Position numbers and translations under genes: made by a program
NCBI GenBank assembly: GCA_036345935.2
Contig: JADWOT020000001.1
Coordinates: 18,681,761 to 18,745,760, forward strand
DNA from: Taenia hydatigena
Taxonomy: Eukaryota; Platyhelminthes; Cestoda; Cyclophyllidea; Taeniidae
Reading direction: 5' to 3'
DNA length: 64,000 bases
The notes under the pieces: model-generated
The model's input: the letters and a program-made list of their open reading frames with translations, nothing else
The model's database searches: none
Told to the model about the DNA's origin: nothing
In this document: piece after piece, positions 49,016 through 58,790 of the stretch
How the letters are laid out: the number at the start of each line of letters is the position of its first letter
Numbering within the stretch: the first letter of the stretch is position 1

Positions 49016-52000
49016 CACTTGAATCTTGGTGCACTGCTTACTTTGCTATTTATTTGTTTACCAATTTCGTTGAAAAGTCAATGGAGGGACTCGTTTTGTA
49101 TCCATCCAGACAGTCGTCCACCAGCAGATGCAGGTCTGCTTCTTTTGAAGGTTATTTTCAACCTCATGTTTAATTCTTTCGATCTCAACACCATGTCACA
49201 GGAACCTAGTCGCGGTCTCTCTCTGTTGATGAGATTGGAGTATGCACGACCACTAGATCATCAGCGGTTCATTCACCCATTTGTCTACCCCTTTGTTGCG
49301 TTTAATTTTCCTATCCGGTCAATTTTTTGTCTTCTACACTGAACATTTTATGAAATAGGCCTAACTTCCTCCCATTTATCTCAACCACTGTCGCTTTAGG
49401 GGTTCTTTCAATTGCTGATGCTTTCTCAAACTTTCGCACCCTTTTTATTCTTTCTAATCTTATTTGAAAGTGACCTCCCTCACCTTTGTTTTTCTATATT
49501 CCTTCCAGTTCAGCGGTCCTGAATGCGATGCTGAATTTTGCTTGAATCACTTGTTTCTGTGCTTCCTAGCCTCTTTCTGCCTTCAAAACTTATCTTTGAT
49601 GATTATGTTTAAGAGAGCAATCAGCTGGCAGCAGATGGACAAAGTGTCTATGAGACGTTATCCTATCATCCCCTTTCTCATTCTTCCAGCACATTCCCTA
49701 CTTCCTATCTGTCCGATCTCATCAGGAGCAGCTTTAAAATAGTCTTTTGAATGCAAGTCCAGTATGCCGTGAGTCTTCTTCCAGTTCTTCATTCACCAAT
49801 CTTCCATTCTTTCCCACTTCCACTTCACATTCTTTAGCCTACTACTGCATTTTATTTGCCTTCATGGAAGGCAGTTCAAGAAGTGCGTCGAATTCATTTT
49901 GAGCATTCGATTTGACTTCAACGACTTACTTGATCCTTGAAACTTTAATTCTCCATCCCGTTATTTGCTAGGGCAACTTGCCACGGTAGTACGACTGATT
50001 TTATTGGCACGTTGGCTGGTGGTAATTCACAGAGGTGTTCCTTTTTTTAATCCAAAATTATTTGTGTTTCTAAGTGTGTCTGTTTCAAAACCACCTGCCT
50101 TTGGTAAATGAATGCTACTGATTGAGACAATTTACTGGAATGATATCTGTTGACTTTCCCAACTTATCACTTTTGTTTAGGCTCTCCGCCCATTCCTAAG
50201 GAAGTGAGATGCGACAATCGAATTGCCCACCCAGTCCTCGGGAGACATTAATGACATTTGTGTGATTATTGTACCACTACTTTTGGAAAAGAGACTCCTG
50301 ACCTACTGCACACCCACTTTTCACCGGAATGGAACCTTAATTTCGCATTGGTGTTAGGGACATGGGGTGGTTCTTCATTTGTTGCGGTGCTATTTGTCCT
50401 GCTGGCTTCTTTTGCAGAAAAATGCTGGAGCTAACTGGTGTTGAAGTGGACATTTTCATTTTTCATTGGTCTCTGGGTATTTAATGAGCCAGGATCTACC
50501 AACCTGCCTCTTTCCCCCTCCCCATGCAGTCTGAAGACGTGACCTTTAGTTGCAATCCTGGCGAAGGGCGTTTTAATTGTTTGTCTTTCATCTGGACTAA
50601 GGCAACTACTAACGCGCTACAGCAAGTAGCAGTAGCAGCCGTGCTCAAGTACTTTTGGCTGACATTCAAAATACACTGGCTTAGAGATGCTCCGCTCTCA
50701 TTGGTGCTGGCAGTAGTGAGTCTTTTGGTAAATTTATACACACGTGTGTATAATGCCCTACTAGTTAATACTACGGCTATTTTCTGTAAACTGAGAGCTG
50801 CCGTGGTCAACAAATATTACATGTGGAGTTGGGATAATTTCAGCCAGAGAAATAACGGGGTCCTTTATAGAGTGCGGCATAAGAGCCACTACAATGTCAG
50901 CTGAAATGGCAGTTGTGCCGTTAGCGAGACAGGAATCAGGGACAGCCCTTGCAGGAAGCATACAAATGTGTTGAACCCCCTTGTTTTGTTTGCATTGTTA
51001 TTGACGTGACTACGGGGGTGAGCGCTTAACATCAGAACGCAGCATTACCAGTCCTTTATTCAATATCGGCTCTCCACAATAGCGTTAAAGGGGCGGTATC
51101 AAAGATCCTGTTGTGCCTCACACAAATGGCAGCGTCTATACATCTCATCCCGCAAAACACCCCGGATGAGTAAAATCATTTGATGCGCCCTCCAATTTGT
51201 TGTTTGGAGGAAGCGCAGCTAAGAGGAGGAATTAAATGAATGCAAGATTTCTGCGCCTTAGATAATGCTGCCATCACTACGTACGATGTAACCGCGCGGT
51301 AGAGCTTGATAATTAGGGATGCTGCCTACGCACATGGAGTTCCTTCAACAACCTTCTTTGTGTCACGACGCAAACTCATGCAGCCTGGTCTAGGTGATAC
51401 ATTCAATCATGTAACATTAATAACTTCGCAGAAGGAGGTTAATTAATAAAATCAATTGAACGAGGTCTTAGGAAAACAAAAAACATTCGTTGTCTGCAGT
51501 TATGAATGGAATATCTCCTAAATGCCCTTGGAAATCAATTAACAACTAAACGAGCCAGATGCTACTTTGCCCCCTCTCTAGTTTGCTTTTGACAATCAAC
51601 CATTGGTAATTGATATGAAATGGCGATTTTCCGCGCATTTAACCCCAAACCAACTCTTCATTAAATGCACAATCGCAAATAGCAGCATTTGGTTATTCCA
51701 TTCACTCGTATGCAGCCTGTAAAATGAGCTCAACTTCAAGACGAAGACTTCAAGTTATTAATGATGTGCGTTGATAGGGAAGACTAAGATTAAATATATT
51801 GTTGTACGCATTTGGAATTCGTGTCCTTCTCAACCCAAACACTGCACAACAAAACTTACGTTCCCGCTCAAGCGGTTTCGCATTGATGTGGCATTGAAAG
51901 CCGTGTCCACCGGAGGTGGCGACCCCGCAACATGTAGTTAATAGATGGTTAGCATAATCGAAGCCTCCATCCCAATAAGTAAGTGGAATGGTTGGTAGGG

Positions 52001-52610
52001 TGTGTGGAAAGGGCTTTGAAATGACTAATGCGTAAACAGACATTTCGCTGGCTCTACTTTTGGCAGCAACAGATGCAAGCACAGCCAAGCCGGCACTCCC
52101 TTCTGCTTTGAAAAGCTCCACTACAGCAAACCCTTAGTCAAGTGTCGTGAGAGCCGTAAAGTACCGCTTCAGATATTTGCACTTTGTGGGGAAATAGTGT
52201 TGAAAACGTTGAAGTAGTAAGATCATGCAGAAGCATACGCCCTTTCGGCTTTCAGTTCTCCTCTAAGTGGAAGACACTTAACTGAACGCAGTAGGTCGGC
52301 TAACCTGTCAGCATATTTCGCGTGCTAATGGAAGCGCTATCGATGTATATTCATTAGGAAATATGGGCATCTTGGTGCCAACACAATTTTGAAGGTAGAA
52401 TCGTCTGGTTAGATTATCGGCTACAACATTTTGTTTCTTTCTCCATCCAGTTAAAAATCACTCCTAATAATTCCTATTCTATCTCGCAAGCTGGAGACAA
52501 TGTGTCGCATTTTAGTTCAAAATATTTGCCTAAGATTGGTTATAAAAACCTGAATTAGGCCAATGGGTAACTTACCAAAGGTCACTCACATGAATACATT
52601 AATCATTTTC
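49016..52610 (+). other. Intergenic with isolated exon-like pieces
   Basis: T-rich on the + strand up to about 50.2 kb. Three strong pyrimidine-AG acceptors precede short open stretches: cttccag at 49508 (FSGPECDAEFCLNH), tttgtttag at 50179 (SPPIPKEVRCDNRI, like the proline linker at the start of an Fn3 domain) and ccctccccatgcag at 50529 (SEDVTFSCNPGEGRFNCLSF, with a Cys/Trp spacing like an Ig fold). The last opens a 126-codon frame beginning at an ATG at 50524. They may be remnants of the receptor-like locus that becomes clear from 52.6 kb on. Nothing is recognised in 51.0-52.6 kb. Confidence 0.3.
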
Positions 52611-52620
52611 TACTTTTCAG

Positions 52621-52795
52621 GCGCATTCGTGCGACAAGTCCACTGAGTTTGTGCCATCTTAATCCAATCATTACATCACAAACACTAACAGCACTTGTTT
52701 TTGTAAACTGTCAAAATGTTTGCTCTGCTCCCAATCAATGGATTCACAGAGAACGAGGGCACACGATGCCTTGAATACGTTCGCCTCTGTCTATC
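52621..52795 (+). pseudogene. Exon-like piece with strong splice sites, Cys-rich
   Basis: Acceptor tctacttttcag and donor gtaaga bound about 175 bp. The best frame reads TSPLSLCHLNPIITSQTLTA, then LVFVNCQNVCSAPNQW, then a stop near 52774. The alternation of hydrophobic residues and Cys recalls the last strands of the Cys-containing Fn3 units that follow, but the match is weak. Confidence 0.35.
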
Positions 52796-53039
52796 GTAAG
52801 AAATGCTGTCTACAACTGTCCTAGACAATGTTTTCACCGGTGTAAGTAGTCGACTAGACACTGAACACTAATTAGGTTAGTAGGTCAAAGAAACACATGT
52901 CGAGTTGTGTAAGTGTATAGAGTGGCATTATAAATTGGATCTTTCCATCTTCGTAAATTGAGCGTGCCAGACATCTGGGATATAGACAGCGCTAAGTGGA
53001 CAAGGACATAATGGAATAAAGTGGAGTTGAGGCGGATAG

Positions 53040-53288
53040 CTTATACGTGGAAGGAAGAGAATGCATCGCAAATGACTCAACACTCACAGCTAAATATTTG
53101 AGCTGCTTTACGGCACCGCCTTACTCAAGTCAGTGGATCGGCATTTCTTTTTGCATGACAAATGTGGTTTTGCTTATAGCTTTGAACGTCGCTCTCAACT
53201 GGACGGCCCTAACGTTGCTTCATTTGCAAGGACGTCGCATGCCGCAACCGCTTATTCCTAACAGTATGCACTGCAAAAAGGCAAAGTA
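53040..53288 (+). pseudogene. Possible first half of an Fn3 domain
   Basis: An 80-codon frame with CFTAPPYSSQWIGIS and ALNVALNWTALTL, similar to the proline linker and strand A-B-Trp pattern of Fn3. It is followed at 53371 by a block that looks like the second half. The hydrophobic run MTNVVLLIALNVAL is longer than usual, and no acceptor is clear. Confidence 0.3.
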
Positions 53289-53370
53289 GCGCCTGTTAAA
53301 ATGGGAAAAAGAGTAGGTGTGATTAATTTGAGCTAGCCATGCAAACAATGACGCGGATCTAATTTAACAG

Positions 53371-53617
53371 GTGGGGACGAACTAACATATGTGCTCTTGT
53401 ACCGAGGTGGGCATCCGCCTTCAGTACAGAAACTGACAAGAATTGTTAGTAGGGCAAGTGAAGATGCAGATGGTATTCAAAGGCGATTGCAGAATATTGA
53501 AGCGAGAGTAATGTGCCATTTCGTTGCAGTGTATGGTGTATACATTGCTAGTGATGGAAGTGGATTTAAGCATACTGAGGGTCTGGTGCATAGTGGAGTG
53601 GTAGTTTACTTGGATTA
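53371..53617 (+). pseudogene. Fn3 domain, strands C to G (receptor-like locus)
   Basis: Acceptor atctaatttaacag precedes a frame that reads GDELTYVLLYRGG (strand C), PSVQKLTRI (C'), IQRRLQNIEARVMCHFVAV (the Leu/Ile turn before strand F, and strand F) and YIASDGSGFKHTEG (strand G), ending in TAA at about 53616. The tyrosine, leucine and glycine positions fit Fn3. A split in mid-domain by an intron, as seen here, is common in receptor genes. Confidence 0.45.
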
Positions 53618-53646
53618 AACAGGTCACAGTTATTTGGCTATCATTC

Positions 53647-54025
53647 ATTGCATCTCCTCCTGCTCCAACCAACATCACATTTAATCTGGTGCGTTCTTTC
53701 GAGGTGATGCGAATTGGAAGATAACGGGTGACCAGGATCCAGCGAATGAGGTTGTTGCATACATCGTAGGAATGGAGAAGCGCAAATACTGCAAGCTCAA
53801 TAAGGACCATCAGTGCATGATTTGCGGTGTCGAACCACTTGTTCCTTATGAAGTGTGTGTTCAGAACTGCCACCGAGAAACTGCGATCGTGAAAGCTGTA
53901 TCCTCCTCCATGGAAGGCGTTCAAGTCGTGTCAAGCAATGTCCTCGAGATCGCCAACATCTTCAATACAAACAAATACACTTGCAGCAATGCCACCTGCG
54001 ATAACATAACCATTCCGATGAGAGG
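53647..54025 (+). pseudogene. Fn3 unit 2, Cys-containing, frameshifted
   Basis: It begins ASPPAPTNITFNLV and SFEVMRI (linker and strands A-B). The frame then shifts to NWKITGDQDPANEVVAYIVG (strand C), KYCKLNKDHQCMICG, VEPLVPYEVCVQNC (strand F) and a tail with AVSSSMEGVQVVSSN. It ends at the splice donor gtgaga (about 54026). The two Cys pairs and the LxPxxxYxVCV motif are shared with the next two units, defining a local subfamily. One frameshift lies at about 53710; a micro-intron there is possible but would remove the strand-B Trp. Confidence 0.55.
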
Positions 54026-54613
54026 TGAGAAATATTGACTCGTTGTCCTGCTTACGAAGCATATCTGTGATTTGGCAGTAATAATCCATCGTCCCTGTAG
54101 CATCGACTGAAGACTACTGCTCACTGCTGATGAATATAAGGGGTCTAGCGCGCAAGATGCTGTGGTCGTCTGTGTGCACCGATGCCATTTTAAGTTCCTC
54201 GCAAGACTAGCATGCAACCCATCTGGACTAAAGGTTACGTGCCTTTTCCACTCGTGGACATAGGCTGCAGATACTTGTGGATCGAGGCAGTCGAGTGAGG
54301 CTAAACACTGTGTGGAAGGGATTAAGGAAGGAATGCAGTATGCGTCGCACATTCATAAGAGGGGCGACATAAAGTGATGCCAACCACCGCATATTTATCA
54401 TCGTGGTTTGTGAATGGCAGCATTCTGCAACTTTGGCCATTGCCATTGCGTTACATTCTGCTGCAGTAAGCACTGATTGGTTTTTGGGCAGCGCTTCGTA
54501 AGAGTAAGAGGTAAGTGCACACTGCATTTACAGTGTTGCTGGTGGGAACATCTTACAGGGCACTTAGGGTCTGGTGCATACAATGGCACCGGATGTTTCA
54601 CTGTTAAACACTT

Positions 54614-54969
54614 CATATCTTTTGGCGCCAACCAGCATCAACGTGACTGCTACAGGTCATTCCGCAGTGACGGTGTCATAAAGGGGGGGGGGGAGTTCAT
54701 ATTTGCATACATCGCAGAATCGGAGAAGAATTGCAATATGAAATTTCAGACAGAGTGCACCATTCACGGTCTATTGCCAAGCATTCCCTACAAAGTGTGT
54801 GTTTGAAACTGTCTCCTAGGTGTGGATGTCGCGATGGCTGTGTCGTCCTCCGTCAAAGGCGCTCAGCTCGCGTCAAGCAACGAGGCACTTGGATTTGGCC
54901 TTATTGATGGAACGGGTAAAATTCCTTGCAGCGATGCTGACTGAAGAAACACAGCTGTTCTTACGGAAG
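54614..54969 (+). pseudogene. Fn3 unit 3, tandem duplicate of unit 2
   Basis: It reads APTSINVTATGHSAVTV, a stop and an 11-G run (54683-54693), then in another frame EFIFAYIAESEKNC, TECTIHGLLPSIPYKVCV, a stop, and VSSSVKGAQLASSN. It ends at donor gtaaga at about 54970. Similarity to unit 2 goes beyond protein: the exon ends and the first ~40 bases of the introns (aaatattgactcgttg vs aaatgttgacttgttt) match, and the 5' side (gggtctggtgcata) matches too. The duplication therefore covered exon plus introns, with a period of about 970 bp. Confidence 0.6.
54683..54693 (+). repeat. Poly-G run (11 G)
   Basis: This is the longest G run in the window. It lies exactly where the frame of Fn3 unit 3 breaks, so it is either the cause of the frameshift by slippage or a sequencing length error. 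Confidence 0.9.
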
Positions 54970-55014
54970 GTAAGAAATGTTGACTTGTTTATCTTGTACA
55001 AAAATCATATCTAA

Positions 55015-56620
55015 TGAATGTGCAATGTTAGTTGACCGTTTCATTGGCACTGACACTCTGGTAGAAGGCGTCGATCGCAGTCCATGCATGACACACAAGT
55101 GTACAGCAGAAATGAAAATTGGAAATTGACAGAAGTCTGCGTGACCCCACTTTCTACATTGTGCAGCAGGTGCATTGGAAGGAGTGGTGCCGGTGTTTGT
55201 GTTAGAGCATAAATATGAAGTCATTGGGATGGACAGATATGGTGCTGGTGTTGGTGCTGTTGGTGGCGATGGCGATGGTGGCGGTCTAGTTACTTCCAAC
55301 GGCATTGCCAACTGTGTGGATGTCTACAGATTTTCTTCTACTAAAATTATTTCGTAATGTTGAGGTGGCCAAACATTGTCTCGTGTTTAGCGATGTAGCT
55401 GTGATTGCAATCATTGCTCTTTAATTCCGCCTCGTCTCACTACCTTTCACACAATTACCATCAAAATGTTCTCACTTTTCCTCATGCTACTCGCCAAATT
55501 TTATTTGCATTCTATTTACGATCGTCAAATGTTCTTCCTTTCTGTCCTTTCTTTCACTTTTAATTTCCCTAATTTTTGGGGGGACATTTTCGTCACACGA
55601 CCACATGGATATATTTTACAACATCTCCTTATTTGACCTATCTATGACGATGACACCTTCTTAGCCGTCAGATAAATGCGCCTATCGGTTGTGAATACCT
55701 GTGATGCTTTGCACATTTTACTCTCCCTTTGGTCAAAGCATTCGGCATGTCTCGGGAGCATCGCATGCTGCCTTGCCTCCACGAGATTGAGAATTGATGA
55801 ACTGTTTCGGTACATAGATACGGAAAGAGCATTTCATGAATGGGAGTGCATGATGATGGAATGCTGAAGCCTAAGAACTGATCAAATTGGTTGCGTGATG
55901 AACCACACGTGACGGTCTGCAGCCACTGTCGAGTAGTGATCTGAATTTATGTAGCATTTTTAGTTGTGGGTGTCAAACTTCTGAGATTTGGGACAACTTA
56001 AGTAGAGGAGGATAAAATAAAATGGAATCAGTGGAGGGAAAAAATGGGTAAGAGATTATTTAGGATGCCCTTTTTGCATTTCCTCACCGCTCCATTCTAG
56101 TTAGGAAACCGGCAGTTCATTTGGCTTGACTATCGCAGCTTTGCTTTGCTTACATCTGAGTGACCCTGGCATTTTCCGCTTTATGAATAAATTGCAAGAA
56201 AGAACTGCATATTCACTGCTACATTCGACTCGATGCAACAACGCGCTTCTCGATAAAAGTGGATGCGCAAGTGCATGGTGCCTAAAAGTCAACATGTAAA
56301 ATGTGGAGGATTATTGTTTAAGCAGTTGAGAGCCGATCCCTACGTACGCATCGCTTTACAACCTGTAAATAATTGAGCCTGCTCATTTTACGAACGGTTA
56401 AACGGATATATGTGAGGTTTGTGCGTAGGTGCGGAGGCTATTTAAATGAGATTGGTGGCTGTTCAAATACATAAATGTGAAAGTGTGAGGCTGCGATTGA
56501 CTCGGTAATGTTGCGCTCGTGGTGGAAGCGTGGAATTAACACGAGCTAAAATGTAGCGATGTGCCTGCCACCACAAGTTTGTCAGATGAGATGCAGTCCC
56601 ATTAACAGTGCTGTTTTGTT
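55015..56620. other. Intron-like or intergenic part of the Fn3 locus
   Basis: No further Fn3 unit recognised. A frame at 55175-55357 has a Gly-rich stretch (YGAGVGAVGGDGDGG) from a GGTG-rich microsatellite-like tract. The rest is T-rich or featureless. Confidence 0.4.
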
Positions 56621-56629
56621 GTAGCACAC

Positions 56630-56990
56630 GCCGAGAACATAATACAACGACAGTAATTGTGATGGGAATGAGTAGCAACATGTAGGGAGTTTGGCGCACA
56701 CGGTAATAGGGAAGGCAACGAGTGCCAAGGATGCAATGGACGCGTTGGCTGCATGTGTCGCAGGATCTGAAGAGAAACAGTGCAAGGCAAGAGTATGGAC
56801 GAGTCACGAGCGCCGGCCTTTTACTCCGTATTCCCTACAAAGAGTGTGTTCGACCGCCTCAACCAAATGCAATGACCAGACCAACTGTATAGTCTTCGTT
56901 TGCAAACCTCAGAGTTGTGTCAAATGCAGAGCTGTTTGACATCATGTTGGGTGTGAAATGCAAGCCCTAGTGCCAATGTTAGCCGTTGCA
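56630..56990 (+). pseudogene. Fn3 unit 4, heavily decayed
   Basis: Nucleotide and protein echoes of units 2 and 3 in the same order: TTVIVMGMSS (compare TSINVTATGHSA), SEEKQCK, AGLLLRIPYKECV (compare HGLLPSIPYKVCV) and LRVVSNAELFDIM (compare VQVVSSNVLEIAN). Several stops and frame changes separate them. Flanking sequence after it (tgtgtgggaggacagg...aggaaggg) also resembles that at about 54.30 kb. Confidence 0.45.
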
Positions 56991-57462
56991 GCTTAAGCAT
57001 GAAGTCGGTGTGAATCCACTGTGTGACCTCTGCTCTGATTGCATTGCAATAATTTAGCAGTGGAAATGTGTGGGAGGACAGGCCTAAAGTTAGGAAGGGA
57101 ATTAGAGACATATTTTCTTTAAATGCACTCTACAAAAATGGATATATTTACGGCTTTAGTGTCTATCAAAACGCATCCAATCCAAATTGCATTTCCTTAA
57201 ATTTTTCTGATCGCCTTCAGAATTGATGTACCTTTACTGCTGTACTAAATAACACTCTTGCGGTACCCTCCTTAACTGTGACTTTGGCACAAGTTTTTGA
57301 CTCTCCAACAGGGATACGGCCCTTTGGCATCTGCCTTTATTACTTTGTTTTATGAACTTTGACCACGTGCACACTTTGTACAGCTTTTCTTCCCTAATCT
57401 TGATCTTCGCTTACAAATTTTAGTTTACACGCCCACAGATTTCCTTGATTCTTCAGTTACAG

Positions 57463-57607
57463 ATAATCAACTGCTATAAATCCTGCTGGGAATATTCATT
57501 CCTCTGATCGTCATACTCCTCCTAGTCCTGCTTTTCGTCTTCCACAAGCGAATTCCACTCTTCAATCATTTGTGTTATAAGAATACACCTGCGTTCGATG
57601 ACGGACT
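57463..57607 (+). pseudogene. Transmembrane and start of cytoplasmic tail exon
   Basis: After acceptor cttcagttacag the frame reads NQLL, TAA (57477-57479), then ILLGIFIPLIVILLLVLLFV, a clear membrane helix, then the basic stop-transfer HKR and a tail with LFNHLCYKNTPAFDDG. It ends at donor gtgagt (57608). A type I receptor exon with one nonsense codon at the start of the helix is the simplest reading. It supplies the membrane anchor expected after the Fn3 units. No kinase or phosphatase domain follows within the window. Confidence 0.5.
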
Positions 57608-58585
57608 GTGAGTTTATATTTCTCCAGACCAACCTTGTTTATTTGCTGTTGTATTTGTTACCATGATAACGATACCAACTCTCAAGGATCAATGCATGTG
57701 AGTTCGTCATTTAATTAGTTTTGCTGAGAGTGGTTCTTGTCATAATGCCCAAATCACCACTTTGTGTTCACCGTGTTCTTTTAATTCTCATGCAGCGTCC
57801 TCTTCCCGATTGAATGCTGCAATGCTCCTGGTCATAAGAGCCCACCAAACCTCATGTCACATAGTTAATTCTTTGGTCGGAGAGGTTGGCCACCTAACCG
57901 AAACAGACTGTTCTCAGGTCACAGCGACACATTGCAGGGGATTCTCAATGCCCAATTCGTATGCATTCTACTAGTGTAATCGTTATCGCACCAGTTTAGA
58001 GAGTGTGTGGCATTACCTTAGCCATCAATCAGCACAGTGGAATTGGCTTTCGAGTCACCCTGCCCTTGTTCCTGTCCCCACGTATGAAGAGATTGTCCTT
58101 AAATGTTTATGCTAGCAAGCAGAGGTTCGGTTGTACAAAGCTGACATTGTCGGTCTGGCTGAACCGTCCGCTGGTTGGAAATGCAGTGATGGAAACGAGG
58201 TCCTGAATTGCTGCCTTCGGTGATTGAATGCTGCTCTACGGAACACGCATTTTATCTGACAATTGGCGTTTCTAGAAGAGCTTATTTTGAATAAGAACCG
58301 CTTAACTTATGCTCACGTAGTGCTTCGATTTGCCCGATTCTTCGTGTTAACCCATTCGCTTCAATGTTGCACCATCAACTCTGTGGGTTTTCTTACGTTT
58401 CGCTCTCAATCCATACACTCTTGAACAAATGCTTCAACAGCATTGTAATGCACGTCCATAAATAGCCCAAATGTGGTGTCTCTTTTGGCTCTTAATTGTT
58501 TTCATTAAAGTGCAAATGTTTTTTAAATGTGCCATGAATAGATTGTTATGGAAGCATATTGTGTGACCCACTCTTGCATTTTGTT
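57608..58585. other. No exon recognised after the transmembrane exon
   Basis: Short frames only; no cytoplasmic catalytic domain can be seen. Confidence 0.4.
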
Positions 58586-58590
58586 TTCAG

Positions 58591-58790
58591 CTTCACCCAT
58601 TCCGCCACCACCAAAGGAAAGCGAATAAATCTCTATTCAGCTTAAATGTGAATTGAGCCCAAGAACCGTTCGTTTTATCTTGCCGATCAGTGCTAGCACA
58701 GAGGAAGCAAATTCAAGGATGAATGCACTTAAAAAGGAGCGCTCTGGAATGCGATTTCACCGTTCACTATGCACATAAACTGCTTATGCA
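58591..58790 (+). pseudogene. Possible further Fn3 start
   Basis: A strong acceptor (ttgttttcag) is followed by SPIPPPPKESE, TAA, then ISIQLKCELSPRTVRFILPI in the same frame, resembling a proline linker and strands A-B of Fn3. It lies after the transmembrane exon, so it would belong to a second copy of the receptor. Weak. Confidence 0.3.

Noticed and set aside
53421..53924. 167-codon - strand frame, the longest in the window
   Set aside because: It lies antisense to the Fn3 units, has no domain and can be explained as a shadow of the + strand exons.
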